Assembly: GCA_019351895.1 (NCBI GenBank) | Contig: JABBOH010000007.1 | Coordinates: 1 to 64,000 of the forward strand | DNA: 64,000 bases | Source of the DNA: Pseudomonadota bacterium | GTDB lineage: Bacteria; Pseudomonadota; Alphaproteobacteria; Acetobacterales; Acetobacteraceae | Direction of reading: 5' to 3' | Part shown: one piece after another, positions 34,438-46,057 of the stretch | Layout: the number at the start of each line of letters is the position of its first letter | How positions within the stretch are numbered: position 1 is the first letter of the stretch | Notes under the pieces: model-generated | The model's database searches: none | Seen by the model: the letters and a program-made list of their open reading frames with translations, nothing else | Told to the model about the DNA's origin: nothing | Program-made: the position numbers and the translations under genes

Positions 34438-37376
34438 GGCTGGGCTCCTTTCTGCAGGGTGGTTCGCGGCGGACTTTCGGCGGTGCCGGGATCGCCGATA
34501 TGGCGGATGAAGATGGCGCGGACCAGCCCGGCCGTCCGTGCGATGGCCGCGCGCAGATCGGCCATCGTTGCCTCCCCTGTCGCGGCGAGCAAGATGCGCC
34601 CGGAGGCTTCGGGCAGATCCGGGGCCGCGGTGGGACCGACCGTCAGGCGCAGCAGGCTCTGGATCGTCCGCCACAGATGGTCGGCGGTGATCAGCGCCTC
34701 CCCGTCCGCGGCGCTCAGAACTCCGGCCGCGATCAGGTTGCGAAGCGCGAAGCGCGTCGTGGTGCTGCGGAGTTCCGGCCGGTCCGCGCCGTGGATGAGC
34801 TGCAGCACCTGGGTGACGAACTCGACCTCCATGAGGCCGCCGACGCGAAGCCTGACATCCCAGGGCCCCTGCGGCGGGAGATCGCGCGCCAGCCGCCGCC
34901 GCATGTCGAGCGCATCCTGGCTGAGGACATCCGCCGGACGGCGCGGCAGCAGCGCCTGACGGACGGCATCCTCCACCAGGGGCCGGAAATCATCGAGCCC
35001 GGCGACGACGCGGGCGCGGGTCAGCGCCATCTGCTCCCAGGTCCAGGCCTGCTCGGCATGGTAGCGGCGAAAGGCGCCGAGGCTGACCGCCACGGGCCCC
35101 TGATTGCCCGACGGCCTGAGGCGCATGTCGGCGCGATACATCGGCCCCTCGACGCCCTGGGCCGTCAGCGCGCCGGTGAAGGCCGTGACGAGGCGGCCGA
35201 ACCACTGGCTGGGCGCAAGCGGGCGCGGCCCCTGGCTTTCCTCCGCATCCTCCGGCCGGTCGTAGATCAGCATGAGGTCGAGATCCGAGCCCGGCATCAT
35301 CTCCCGCCCGCCGCCCTTGCCGAGCAGCAGGATGGCGAAGGCCGCGCCGCGCAGCCAGCCGTAGCGGTCCGTGTGGTTCGCGACGACCGCGCCGAGGATC
35401 GCCGAAAGCGCGGCATCGGCGAGCGCGCTGCGGGCGAGGCCGGCCGCATCCACATCCATGCGGCCCTCGAGCTGGGCGACGCCGATGCGGAAATGCTCCT
35501 CGCTGACGAAATGCCGCGTCAGCGCGATCGTGTCTTCGAGCGTCATCGCGTCGATGAGCTGGCGGCGCAGCACCCGCGCGGGGTCGGCCCGCACCTCCTC
35601 CGAGCCGAGCAGCCCCTCGAGCGCGCCCGGATGGCCGGCCAGATGATCGGCGAGCCCCGGCGCGGCACCGAGCAGGCCGGCGATGCGGTCGATCAGGGCC
35701 GGGTTGCGGTGGAACAGCGACAGCAGCTGGATGCCGGCGGGCAGGCGGGTGATGAAGTGGTCGAAGCGCGCGAAGCTCTGGTCGGGCTGCGCCTGGGCCG
35801 CCAATGCCGCCACGATGCGCGGCACCAGAGCCTCCAGCAACGCCCGCGCCCGTTCGGAGCGGAGCGCGCGGGGCCGTCCCGCCATCCAGCGGCGAACGGT
35901 GTCGACAACGCGCTGAGGGTCCGTGAAGCCGAGTTCCGTGAGCCTCGCGATGGTCGCCGCGGGCGGCGGGGCACCGGCCGCGCCGACTTCCAGGCCCGCG
36001 GCATCGTCGCCCCTCTCGAAGAAGGTGTCGTAGAGGGTCTGCACGGCCACGAGATGTCCGAGCAGCGTCTCGGCGAAGGCGCGCGCCGTCGGAAAGCCCA
36101 TGAAGGTCGCGAGCGCCGCGAAAGCCGGCGCGGTGGCGGGCAGGGCATGGGTCTGACGATCGGCGACCATCTGCACCCGGTGCTCGACCTGACGCAGGAA
36201 GCGGTAGGCGCGGGTGAGCGTGGCCGCCGTGTCGCTCGACATATGGCGCAGCCGTGTCAGCAGCCGGAGCGCGGGGAGGGTGGCGCCCACGCGCAGCACC
36301 GGCTCGCGCCCGCCCCAGACGAGCTGCTGCGACTGGGCGAGGAACTCGATCTCGCGGATGCCGCCGCGGCCGATCTTGAGGTCGTGGGCGAGGAGGCGGG
36401 CGACGGGATCGTGCCCCGCCGGAATGGGGCCGCCGCGATGGGCGTCGATGCGGCGCTTCATCGCGTGGATGTCGGCGATGGCGGCGAAGTCGAGATGGCG
36501 GCGCCAGACGAAGGGCCGCAGGGCTTCCAGCAGGCTGGCGCCGAGCCCGATGTCGCCGGCGACGGGGCGGGCCTTGATCAGCGCGAGCCGCTCCCAGTTA
36601 CGCCCCACGGTCTCGTAGTAGGTCAGCGCCGTCGGCACGGAGACCGCGAGGGGCATGGCCGCAGGGTCGGGGCGCAGCCGCAGGTCAACGCGAAAGACGT
36701 AGCTGCCGCCTTCACGGGCTTCCATGAGCTTAACCAGATCCCTGGCTAGGCGGGTGTAGATTGCGCCTATAGTCTCGGGGGCAAAGGCGACGGCCGCCGG
36801 CTCATAAAAGACGATGAGGTCAATATCGCTCGAATAGTTCAGCTCCCGGCCGCCGAGCTTGCCGAGCGCCAGGACGATCAGGCCGCTGCCTTCCGTGGGA
36901 TCGCGCTCGGGCGCGGGAAGCCGGATGGTGCCGCGCGCGTGGGCCGCGAGCAGCAGATGCCGCAGGCCGAGTTGCAGCGTCTCCTCGGCGAGGCGCGACA
37001 GCGCGCCGGTGACGCGCGAGAGCGGCCAGAGACCCCCGATGTCGCCGAGCGCCACCGCGAGTGCCACCTGCCGCTTTGCCTCGCGCATCGCCGCGCCCAC
37101 GATGGCGGCCGGCGCGGCGGGCGATGTCCCGCCCAGCCTGGCGAAGGCGTGATCGGCGGCGGCGGCGGGGCCATGGCGGGCCACGCGCAGCAGCGTCTCG
37201 GGTTCGCGCAACGCAAGGTCGGACAGATACTCGCTGTTGCCGCCGACCGCGCGGAGCAGATCCGCCTGCGCCGTGCCGAACGGCCGGACCACGGGCAGAA
37301 AGCGTTCCAGGAACCGGTCGGCGGCGTCTGCGTCGGCCGGTTCCGGCCAATGTGGGGTGATTGCGGCGTCGCTCAT
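34434..37376 (-). CDS. glnE: bifunctional glutamine synthetase adenylyltransferase/deadenylylase
   Basis: 980 residues, typical size. Two nucleotidyltransferase domains: the deadenylylase half with LNYSSDIDLIVFYEP near residue 180 and the adenylylating half with MMPGSDLDLMLIYDRPED near residue 695, each followed by its GlnD_UR-like helical domain (for example HYFVSE-like LTRHFVSEEHFRIG). It adds or removes AMP on glutamine synthetase under PII control. Both active-site D-x-D motifs are intact. The gene diverges from the YhdP-like gene with only 17 bases between the two start codons. Confidence 0.96.
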   Translation of the reverse strand: MSDAAITPHWPEPADADAADRFLERFLPVVRPFGTAQADLLRAVGGNSEYLSDLALREPETLLRVARHGPAAAADHAFARLGGTSPAAPAAIVGAAMREAKRQVALAVALGDIGGLWPLSRVTGALSRLAEETLQLGLRHLLLAAHARGTIRLPAPERDPTEGSGLIVLALGKLGGRELNYSSDIDLIVFYEPAAVAFAPETIGAIYTRLARDLVKLMEAREGGSYVFRVDLRLRPDPAAMPLAVSVPTALTYYETVGRNWERLALIKARPVAGDIGLGASLLEALRPFVWRRHLDFAAIADIHAMKRRIDAHRGGPIPAGHDPVARLLAHDLKIGRGGIREIEFLAQSQQLVWGGREPVLRVGATLPALRLLTRLRHMSSDTAATLTRAYRFLRQVEHRVQMVADRQTHALPATAPAFAALATFMGFPTARAFAETLLGHLVAVQTLYDTFFERGDDAAGLEVGAAGAPPPAATIARLTELGFTDPQRVVDTVRRWMAGRPRALRSERARALLEALVPRIVAALAAQAQPDQSFARFDHFITRLPAGIQLLSLFHRNPALIDRIAGLLGAAPGLADHLAGHPGALEGLLGSEEVRADPARVLRRQLIDAMTLEDTIALTRHFVSEEHFRIGVAQLEGRMDVDAAGLARSALADAALSAILGAVVANHTDRYGWLRGAAFAILLLGKGGGREMMPGSDLDLMLIYDRPEDAEESQGPRPLAPSQWFGRLVTAFTGALTAQGVEGPMYRADMRLRPSGNQGPVAVSLGAFRRYHAEQAWTWEQMALTRARVVAGLDDFRPLVEDAVRQALLPRRPADVLSQDALDMRRRLARDLPPQGPWDVRLRVGGLMEVEFVTQVLQLIHGADRPELRSTTTRFALRNLIAAGVLSAADGEALITADHLWRTIQSLLRLTVGPTAAPDLPEASGRILLAATGEATMADLRAAIARTAGLVRAIFIRHIGDPGTAESPPRTTLQKGAQP

Positions 37377-37393
37377 GCCGGCCGAGGCTGGGC

Positions 37394-40300
37394 ATGAGCC
37401 GCACCGGTGGTCAAGGGCGCAGCACCTTCCCGTTCCCGCTCACGCCCCCGGCGCCGCCCGCGCCGCCCGCGCCGAGGGAGCGGCGCCGCGGCCGCTGGTG
37501 GCGTTGGCCCGCGACCGCGCTGATCCTGCTTGTCGAAGGCATCATGCTGCTGTTCATCATCGGCGGCGGCGCGCTTGCCTGGCGGGCGGCACAAGGTCCG
37601 GTGGACGTGTCCTGGCTTCTCCCGCGACTGAGCCGGGTGATCGCGGTGGCAGCGCCGGGGCTCGACGTGTCCATCGGGCATTTCGCCATCGCCTGGAAGG
37701 GCTTCACCAATGGTCCCGACCAGCCGATCCGGCTGACCGGCGACGCCATCCGCGTGGTCGAGGTCAAGCGCCATCGCAGCATCGCCGTCGCCCATGCGAG
37801 CGCCGAACTGTCGGCGGCCTGGGCGGTGCGGGGCGTGTTGGCGCCTCGCGTCGTGGTGCTGGTGAATCCGGTGCTGGTCCTGCGGCGGCCGCTGCAGGGC
37901 ACGTCCGTCTCGCCCTCGTCGATGTCGGCGCGGGACGTCGTTCATGTGCTGGCGCGGCCGCCGGAGACCGACAAGCAGCTGGTCCGCGAAAAGCCCGCCG
38001 CCCTGTCGGAGCTTCGGCGGCTGACGCTCTCGAACGGCACGGTGCTGATCGAACCGGCGGGCGGGCGTGCCGGCCAGGGCGCGAAGACGCTGCGGGCGGG
38101 CAATATTGCGGCCGAGGTGACCCGCGCCGCGGCGGGCGGCTTGACGGGGCAGTTTTCGGCGGTGCTCTCGACGCTCGTGGCGGGCCAGCCGGCGCAGTCG
38201 GACCCGAAGAATTTCGCGCAGACGCCGACCGTCTCCGCGGCCGTTGCGATCGGCACGACGGGTGCCGTGCATGTCCAGGCACAGGGCAAGGTCGATGATC
38301 CGGCGGCGCTGATGGCGGCGCTCGCGCCACCCGCGGGCACGCCCATTCCGGCGATGCCGCTGCAGGCGAGCGCCGATGTCACGACCGATGCCGACCTGAA
38401 TCTGACCGCGCTCAAGGCACGTCTGACGGGCGGCGCGGGACAGGTCGCCATGGGCGGCGCCGCGATCCCGGTGAGCGGCCTCGTTCTCAGCGCCAGTGGA
38501 AGCGGCGACCGCATCACCATCGACCCAGGCTCCCATATCGCCTTCGCGGCGGTGAGCCAGCAGGCGCCGCCGACCGTCACCCTCGGTGGCAGCGCCGAGC
38601 GGAGCGCGACCGGTCTCGCCGCCACCGTGTCGCTCGGCATCGACCACGTGGCGTCCGACGACGTGGCCGCCTATTGGCCGCCGAGCATCGCCCACGGCGC
38701 CTACACCTGGATCAAGTCCCAGGTGCATGGCGGGCTGCTGCATGACGGCCTCTTCCGGATCGGCTTCAAGAGCGGCCCGGATCTCACTGATTTCGCGATT
38801 TCATCGGCGGGCGGCGCCGTGGCGGCGACTGGTCTTGCAATCGCCTGGCTGCCGCCGCTGCCGCCCCTGACGGACGTGCACGGCACGATCGCGCTGACCG
38901 GCCCGGGGTCCGTCGGCGTGACGGTGAGCAAGGCGAGCCAAGGCAATCTCAGCGTCACCAACAGCACGATGGTGATAACCGGACTGTCCGCGCGAGAGCA
39001 GACCGGAACCATCGCCTTGTATGCCGCGGGCCCGGTCGCGTCCGCGCTGGCCCTGCTGAGCCATCCGCGCCTCAATCTGATGAAGTCCGTGCCGTTTCCG
39101 CTGAACGCCACCGCCGGCACGGTCGCGACGGTGGTGAACCTCAGCCTGCCGCTCAATGCGAATGTGACCTTCGCCCAGATCAACGTGAAGGTTCATGCCG
39201 GTATCCAGAACCTCGCGCTTGCGAACATTCTGCTCGGCCGCAGCGTGACCGGCGGCGCGCTCACCATCGACGCCAACCCCTCGACGCTGCATCTGACCGG
39301 CACGGCGGCGCTCGCGGCCATCCCGACGCAGCTCGCGCTCGACGCGAATTTCGCCAAGGGGCCGCCGGGGCAGGTGGTGGTGCGGCTGACGGCGACGGCG
39401 ACGGCCGATCAGACGGCGCTTGCCAAGGCCGGCATCCCGACTGCCGGCGTGCTGAACGGCAGCGTCCAAGCCAAGGTGGATGTGAGCGCCGAGCGCAGCG
39501 GGCGCACCGACATCGACGCGAAGCTCACCCTGCCCGAGTCCCATCTGCGGATCACGCCGATCAGCTGGACGGGCGGGGCGGGCGAGGCGACCGCGACGGC
39601 CCATGTCGCCCTGCAGAATGGCACGATCGTGGCGCTCGACGACCTCAGCCTGAAGGGGCCGGATGTCGGGCTCCAGGCCACGAGCACCTTCAACGGCGGG
39701 CGGCTTTCGAAGCTCACCGTCGACCGGATCGTGCTCGGACGCACCGATCTGCATGGCAGCTTCAGCCTGCCGGCGGCGGCCTCCGACCCTTACGTGCTGG
39801 ATGTGGCGGGGCCAGCCCTCGACCTCTCCGGCATCTGGGGCGGCGGACATGCCTCGGCGCCCAGCGTGGCGCCCGCGAACACGGCGCTGTCCTCGATCTC
39901 GTCCAAGACCGAATTCGCGCCGCATCCGCCCTGGCGCGCCAGGGTCGACATCGACCGGGTCATCTTCGGCAGGATGGCGTCGGGCGCCACGCGGGAACTC
40001 GACCATCTGCGGGGGCTTGCCGTGAACAACGGCGTGGTGGTCGAGAGCGCGCAGATCGGCTTCGAGGTCGAGCCGTCGCACAGCGCGGCGCATCTCAGCA
40101 TCGTGCCGGAGGTCGGGGGCTCGCGGAACGTCACGCTGACGAGCGGCGATTTCGGCGGGCTGCTCAAGGCGACCAACGCCTACGACGCGGTGACCGGCGG
40201 CGAGTTGCGGATCGACGCGACCTATGACGATCGCCTGCCGGAGCATCCGCTCAGCGGCACGGCCGAGATGGACAAGTTCACGCTCGGCGACGCCCCGACG

Positions 40301-40702
40301 GCCGCGAAGCTTCTGGCGGCGATGACGCTCTATGGCGTGGTCGACCTGCTGCACGGCAAGGGCTTGTTCTTCAGCAAGCTGTTGGCGCCGTTCACCCTCG
40401 CCGACCGACGGCTCGTCCTGAGCCAAGCGCGGGCCTACAGCGCGTCGCTCGGATTGACGGCGCACGGCTCGGTCGATCTGCCGAGGAATCAATTCGACGT
40501 CCAGGGCACGATCGTGCCGGCCTATTTCTTCAACTCGCTGCTGGGGCACATTCCGTTCATCGGCAAGCTCTTCAGCCCGGAGAAGGGCGGCGGCGTCTTC
40601 GCCGCCAAGTATCAGTTGGTAGGGCCGATCGATAATCCGCAGGTGCACGTGAACCCGCTGTCGCTGATCACGCCCGGTTTCCTGCGGGGATTGTTCCAGT
40701 AG
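37394..40702 (+). CDS. YhdP/AsmA-like envelope protein (DUF3971)
   Basis: 1102 residues. After a Pro-rich cytoplasmic leader ([15 protein letters not shown]) there is one membrane helix (about residues 38-60) and then a long periplasmic region of beta-strand repeats, with the DUF3971 block (SSDDVAAYW-like [20 protein letters not shown] near residue 430) and an AsmA-like carboxyl domain ([34 protein letters not shown]). Relatives YhdP, TamB and YdbH move phospholipids to the outer membrane. ATG 37394 has an AGG eight bases before; an ATG at 37361 would overlap glnE. Confidence 0.87.
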   Translation: MSRTGGQGRSTFPFPLTPPAPPAPPAPRERRRGRWWRWPATALILLVEGIMLLFIIGGGALAWRAAQGPVDVSWLLPRLSRVIAVAAPGLDVSIGHFAIAWKGFTNGPDQPIRLTGDAIRVVEVKRHRSIAVAHASAELSAAWAVRGVLAPRVVVLVNPVLVLRRPLQGTSVSPSSMSARDVVHVLARPPETDKQLVREKPAALSELRRLTLSNGTVLIEPAGGRAGQGAKTLRAGNIAAEVTRAAAGGLTGQFSAVLSTLVAGQPAQSDPKNFAQTPTVSAAVAIGTTGAVHVQAQGKVDDPAALMAALAPPAGTPIPAMPLQASADVTTDADLNLTALKARLTGGAGQVAMGGAAIPVSGLVLSASGSGDRITIDPGSHIAFAAVSQQAPPTVTLGGSAERSATGLAATVSLGIDHVASDDVAAYWPPSIAHGAYTWIKSQVHGGLLHDGLFRIGFKSGPDLTDFAISSAGGAVAATGLAIAWLPPLPPLTDVHGTIALTGPGSVGVTVSKASQGNLSVTNSTMVITGLSAREQTGTIALYAAGPVASALALLSHPRLNLMKSVPFPLNATAGTVATVVNLSLPLNANVTFAQINVKVHAGIQNLALANILLGRSVTGGALTIDANPSTLHLTGTAALAAIPTQLALDANFAKGPPGQVVVRLTATATADQTALAKAGIPTAGVLNGSVQAKVDVSAERSGRTDIDAKLTLPESHLRITPISWTGGAGEATATAHVALQNGTIVALDDLSLKGPDVGLQATSTFNGGRLSKLTVDRIVLGRTDLHGSFSLPAAASDPYVLDVAGPALDLSGIWGGGHASAPSVAPANTALSSISSKTEFAPHPPWRARVDIDRVIFGRMASGATRELDHLRGLAVNNGVVVESAQIGFEVEPSHSAAHLSIVPEVGGSRNVTLTSGDFGGLLKATNAYDAVTGGELRIDATYDDRLPEHPLSGTAEMDKFTLGDAPTAAKLLAAMTLYGVVDLLHGKGLFFSKLLAPFTLADRRLVLSQARAYSASLGLTAHGSVDLPRNQFDVQGTIVPAYFFNSLLGHIPFIGKLFSPEKGGGVFAAKYQLVGPIDNPQVHVNPLSLITPGFLRGLFQ

Positions 40703-40712
40703 CAGCCGCGCG

Positions 40713-41165
40713 CTATGGCGCGATCTGCCAGGGTTGGCGCACCCGGCGCGTCATGAACCGGCCGGCCTCGGCCTCGGTGAAGCCGAGCGTGCGGTAGAGC
40801 GCCTGGGCGTCCTTGGTCGTGAGCACCCAGGTGCGGATGCCGGCGAAGGCAGGCTGCGCGAGCGCCGTCTGCACCAGCCACCGGCCGAGGCCGTGGCCGC
40901 GAAAGCTTTCCAGCACGAACACGTCGAGCACGTAGCCGATCGCGGCATAGTCGGTGAGCACGCGCATATAGCCGATCTGGCGAAGCGAGCCGGCGTCCTC
41001 ACGCAGATAGAGCCCGAAAGGCTGCGAATGCTCCGCCGCCCGCTCCACGATCTCGCGCGGGACGCCGGGCGCCCAGTAGGCGCCGCTCAGGAAGCCGTGG
41101 ATCACGTCGAAATCGAGCAGCGACCGGTCGTCGGAGATGAAATAGGCACCCCTGACGGCCTGCAT
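40713..41165 (-). CDS. GNAT family N-acetyltransferase
   Basis: About 150 residues. The family start [20 protein letters not shown] is followed by the acetyl-CoA pocket [19 protein letters not shown], the (R/Q)xxGxG/A motif, and [10 protein letters not shown] near the end. Single-domain cytoplasmic acetyltransferase of unknown substrate. ATG 41165 with GGGAG nine bases upstream is preferred; an ATG at 41213 in frame would add 16 residues. It is convergent with the YhdP-like gene and divergent from upp. Confidence 0.86.
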   Translation of the reverse strand: MQAVRGAYFISDDRSLLDFDVIHGFLSGAYWAPGVPREIVERAAEHSQPFGLYLREDAGSLRQIGYMRVLTDYAAIGYVLDVFVLESFRGHGLGRWLVQTALAQPAFAGIRTWVLTTKDAQALYRTLGFTEAEAGRFMTRRVRQPWQIAP

Positions 41166-41282
41166 GATCCTGGCTCCCGTGGTCGGCCTCCTCTCGGTGG
41201 CGCTGGCGCTCATGCGTTGCCCCGGCGCCGGCCAGCGGTCATCATGCGCTCCCCTGCCATACCAGAAGAGAGTCACGGCGCA

Positions 41283-43305
<2,023 letters not shown>

Positions 43306-43315
43306 GGGCAGAAAG

Positions 43316-43331
43316 CCTCCGCCCGCGGAGG
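43316..43331. terminator. hairpin between eno and phyR ends
   Basis: CCTCCG-cccg-CGGAGG, a six-bp stem just after the eno stop and before the converging phyR stop at 43357. No T tract on either strand; likely a weak bidirectional terminator or RNA 3' end structure. Confidence 0.45.
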
Positions 43332-43356
43332 TGTTCCGCGGGTGGTGGCAGCGCGC

Positions 43357-44196
43357 CTAGACGGATGCGGTGCGCAGCATCTTCGACGCCTTGCGGCCGA
43401 GGCGCGCCCGCTGGTCGAAGAACAGCGCCTGACTGATCACCGACTTCACCACCTCATGCTGGAACGGCTTGGTGATCAGGAAGGTCGGCTCCGGCCGCTC
43501 GCCGGTCAGCAGCCGTTGCGGGTAGGCGGTGATGAACACCACCGGCACCTCGACGCCCGCCAGGATGTCGCTCACCGCGTCGAGACCCGAGCTGCCGTCC
43601 GCGAGCTGGATGTCGGCCATGATCAGCCCCGGCTGGGTCTTCCGGGCGAGCGCCATCGCCTCGGTCCGGGTGCGCGCCACGCCGACCACGTGATGGCCGA
43701 GTTCTTCCACCAGCGCCTCGAGATCCATCGAGATGATGGTCTCGTCCTCGATGATGAGCACGTCGGCGTGCAACTGGGCGGCGATTTCCTTCTCCGCCTC
43801 GTCGATCAGCGCGCGGACCGCCGAGACCGGGCGGTCGACGAGCTTGGCGATGACGTCCGAGGAAAAGCCCTCGACGGTGTGAAGCAGGAAGCAGACGCGG
43901 GGCAGGGGCGTGATCTGCTCGATGTCGTGGCCGTCGGCGGGCGTCGCATCGGCCAGAACCGGTGCATGATGGCGGCGGTTGGCCGGCACCGAGCCCCAGA
44001 TCGTCAGCAGCACCTTGTAAAGCGCGGCGTTGAGGTCGAGATCCTCCGGCAGCGCCGTGGGCTCCACCGCGACCGTCTCGAGCGCCGCCGCGGCATAGGC
44101 GTCCCCCGCCGACTGGCTGCCCGTAAGCGCGCGCGCGAAGCGGCGAAGGTAGGGAAGGTGGGCGGCGATCTGGTTCGTGTTGTGCATCTGCTTCAT
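43357..44196 (-). CDS. phyR: PhyR general stress response anti-anti-sigma regulator
   Basis: 279 residues with the PhyR layout: an N-terminal sigma-factor-like domain (residues 1-130, LPYLRRFARALTGSQSAGDA then FSSDVIAKLVDRPVSAVRAL) and a C-terminal receiver (residues 143-265, DVLIIEDETIISMDLEALVE, phospho-acceptor Asp in LIMADIQLADGSSG, Lys in FLITKPFQH). When phosphorylated it binds NepR and frees the EcfG sigma factor. Neither nepR nor ecfG is in the flanking DNA, where they usually are. A kinase-like gene diverges upstream. Confidence 0.94.
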   Translation of the reverse strand: MKQMHNTNQIAAHLPYLRRFARALTGSQSAGDAYAAAALETVAVEPTALPEDLDLNAALYKVLLTIWGSVPANRRHHAPVLADATPADGHDIEQITPLPRVCFLLHTVEGFSSDVIAKLVDRPVSAVRALIDEAEKEIAAQLHADVLIIEDETIISMDLEALVEELGHHVVGVARTRTEAMALARKTQPGLIMADIQLADGSSGLDAVSDILAGVEVPVVFITAYPQRLLTGERPEPTFLITKPFQHEVVKSVISQALFFDQRARLGRKASKMLRTASV

Positions 44197-44541
44197 CCGT
44201 AGAAGAGGCCGGGGGAAGAGGCGGCAGGCCTGAGCCAGGACGCCTCTCGACGAGACCGATTAGGGGGCAGTATCCGCCCGAGGCGTCTTCATCAAGACGC
44301 TACAGCGTGATCGTGCGACGGTGAAGGAGCTTCGTGCCGGGCGGCGGATCGGCGTGTGCCTTGGCGCGCTCGGTGGCGGGCGTCCGAGTAAAGTCCAGGT
44401 GATCGACGATGCTCTGGCAGTTCCGCCCAGGCGCCCGATATCAACCGGATCGATCCTGGACATGAGGTGAGAGTTTAGCGAAGACGTGAAACGTTTTAAG
44501 CGTCTTGGCGATTTTGGGCGTGTGCTGGAGTAGACGAGGCG
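44197..44541. promoter_or_regulatory. 345-bp phyR/HisKA_2 divergent region with AAGACG dyads
   Basis: Two inverted arrangements share one half-site: GCGTCTT-catc-AAGACGC at 44283-44300 and AAGACG-14-CGTCTT at 44481-44506, the latter enclosing the palindrome AAACGTTT at 44489-44496. They look like binding sites for a dimeric regulator of both genes. No GGAAC-N16-CGTT (EcfG-type) promoter was seen. On the minus strand 44285-44420 a frame without start codon is open (QSIVDHLDFTRTPATERAKA) and may be a remnant; it is not called. Confidence 0.45.
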
Positions 44542-45159
44542 ATGGGCGGCGGCGGCGACCAGACGCAGATTACCGGCGAACGTGACGCGCTGGTGCGGGA
44601 GCTTCACCATCGCGTGAAGAACAACCTGCAAATCATCGTGAGTCTCATGAACGTGCAGAAGCGGATGCTGCCCGCCGACCGGCGCGGGGAAATCCGTTTC
44701 CTGGAGGAGCACGTGCAGTCGATCGCCGCGGCCTACCGCGTCGTTTATGCGTCTGGCGAAATGATCAAGGTCTCGATCGACGAGCTGATCCGCGAGGTCG
44801 TGTCGGGGCTTGTGGAGGTCGCGGGGGGTAAGACCGACGGTGTCGAGACCGCCGACTGCCAAGCCCATATGATGATCAACCTCGATCAGGCGATCACCCT
44901 TGGGCTGTATCTGGCGGTGACGCTGCCGCCGATGCTCGACGGCGCCTATGCGCTCGACCGGAGGGTGCGGCTCTCGACGCGGCTTGACGACGCGCATGTC
45001 TGCCTGGAAATCGCGGGCGCCGTTCCGGTGGACCCGCTATTCGACGCGCTCCGCGAGCGGTTGATCGAGGGACATCTGAAACAGCTGGGCGCCGAGCGGC
45101 TTCACAACGTACCGGATACCGAACTGCATATCAGACTGGCCACTTTCGAACTGGTCTGA
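44542..45159 (+). CDS. HisKA_2-type histidine kinase-like protein with degenerate ATPase half
   Basis: 205 residues, cytoplasmic, no sensor domain. The dimerisation/phosphotransfer helices are intact: RELHHRVKNNLQIIVSLMNV with the acceptor His near residue 23, the HisKA_2/HWE H-box. Where the ATP-binding N box (for example NELVTNALKH) should be, the sequence reads ITLGLYLAVTLPPMLDGA, and no D-x-G-x-G or glycine-rich G2 loop follows. So it probably cannot bind ATP normally and may act as a phosphotransferase or a phosphatase toward PhyR, whose gene diverges from it. PhyP-like proteins of other alphaproteobacteria have that genomic position. Confidence 0.8.
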   Translation: MGGGGDQTQITGERDALVRELHHRVKNNLQIIVSLMNVQKRMLPADRRGEIRFLEEHVQSIAAAYRVVYASGEMIKVSIDELIREVVSGLVEVAGGKTDGVETADCQAHMMINLDQAITLGLYLAVTLPPMLDGAYALDRRVRLSTRLDDAHVCLEIAGAVPVDPLFDALRERLIEGHLKQLGAERLHNVPDTELHIRLATFELV

Positions 45160-45270
45160 AATCAGCTCGCCGGTGGGGGACGCTCAACTCCCGTTAACTC
45201 CGTGTTGTGACGCGCCTGCTTATCCTGCGTTGGCAACCGAGACAGCCGCCATCCCCCTATTGGAAACGCG

Positions 45271-45289
45271 CGCATTACTAGTTAATGCG
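45271..45289. promoter_or_regulatory. dyad upstream of hpnG
   Basis: CGCATTA-5-TAATGCG, perfect seven-base arms around ctagt, an AT-rich island in a GC-rich intergenic region, 75 bases before hpnG. It resembles an operator more than a terminator, as no T tract follows. Confidence 0.4.
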
Positions 45290-45364
45290 TCCGTGGTGGC
45301 GGCGCTGCCGGTTTCGTGGTCTTTATAGTTGAGACCGAACCGTTTCGGAGTGCCATAATTCGTT

Positions 45365-46057
45365 ATGACTGGCGGCGCGACACCACTCAGCATCGCCATC
45401 GTCGTCGGGTTGGCGGCAGAAGCGCGGCTACTTCACCGAAGCGGATGCGCCGTGGCGATCGGCGGCGGATCGTCTTCGGGCGCACATCGCATGGCCCGCA
45501 GCTTGGTGGATGACGGCGCGACCGCACTCATCAGCTTCGGCCTGGCCGGCGGCCTTGATCCGTCCCTCCCACCCGGCGCGCTCGTCGTGCCCTCAACGGT
45601 GCTGTCCAACGGACAGATCTACGTCTGCGACCCCGCGCTCTCCGAGGCGCTCGGAGGCATGCCGATCCGGTCGCTGCTCGCGGTCGGAACGGCGGTTGCC
45701 ACTGCCGCCGAGAAGCAGCGGCTATGGCGGGACCACGGCGCCGCGGCGGTCGACATGGAAAGCGGCGCGGTCGCCGAAGTCGCGTCGGCCGCCGGCGTTC
45801 CCTTCGCCGTCATCCGCGCGATCTGCGATCCTGCCGACCGCGATCTTCCTGTCTCCGCGGTGCAGGCGCTCGACCTGCAGGGGAGGATCGCCTTCGGGAC
45901 GATGGCGCGGATCGTGCTCCGTAATCCCCGGGAACTCCTCGGGCTGGCGACCCTCGGAAGGGACGCCGCCCGGGCCCGGCGGTCGCTAGTCCGCGGTGCC
46001 GAAAGCCTCCGGCGCCTTGCTGCGCGTGACGCGAACCTTGGGGGGCTCGCTCTTTAG
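45365..46057 (+). CDS. hpnG: adenosylhopane nucleosidase/phosphorylase HpnG
   Basis: 230 residues of the nucleoside-phosphorylase superfamily: IAIVVGLAAEARLLHRSGCA at the amino end, ISFGLAGGLDPSLPPGALVV, and AAVDMESGAVAEVASAAGVP, in which the Glu contacts ribose. In hopanoid producers HpnG removes adenine from adenosylhopane to give (phospho)ribosylhopane, the precursor of bacteriohopanetetrol. Its last 72 bases overlap the 3' end of hpnH on the other strand, so its carboxyl end (ARDANLGGLAL) is shared coding DNA. Confidence 0.92.
   Translation: MTGGATPLSIAIVVGLAAEARLLHRSGCAVAIGGGSSSGAHRMARSLVDDGATALISFGLAGGLDPSLPPGALVVPSTVLSNGQIYVCDPALSEALGGMPIRSLLAVGTAVATAAEKQRLWRDHGAAAVDMESGAVAEVASAAGVPFAVIRAICDPADRDLPVSAVQALDLQGRIAFGTMARIVLRNPRELLGLATLGRDAARARRSLVRGAESLRRLAARDANLGGLAL

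Noticed and set aside
34410-36749. 779-codon open frame antisense to glnE
   Set aside because: Arg/Gly/Glu-rich composition without any recognisable motif; it mirrors the third-position G/C bias of glnE, which has intact domains on the other strand.
38801-40648. 615-codon open frame antisense to the YhdP-like gene
   Set aside because: Same high-GC artefact; His/Arg-rich, no family motifs, no ribosome site.
44285-44420. Possible small gene or nepR in the phyR upstream region, minus strand
   Set aside because: The frame reads protein-like (QSIVDHLDFTRTPATERAKA) but has a stop just upstream and no start codon, and it does not match the NepR helices.
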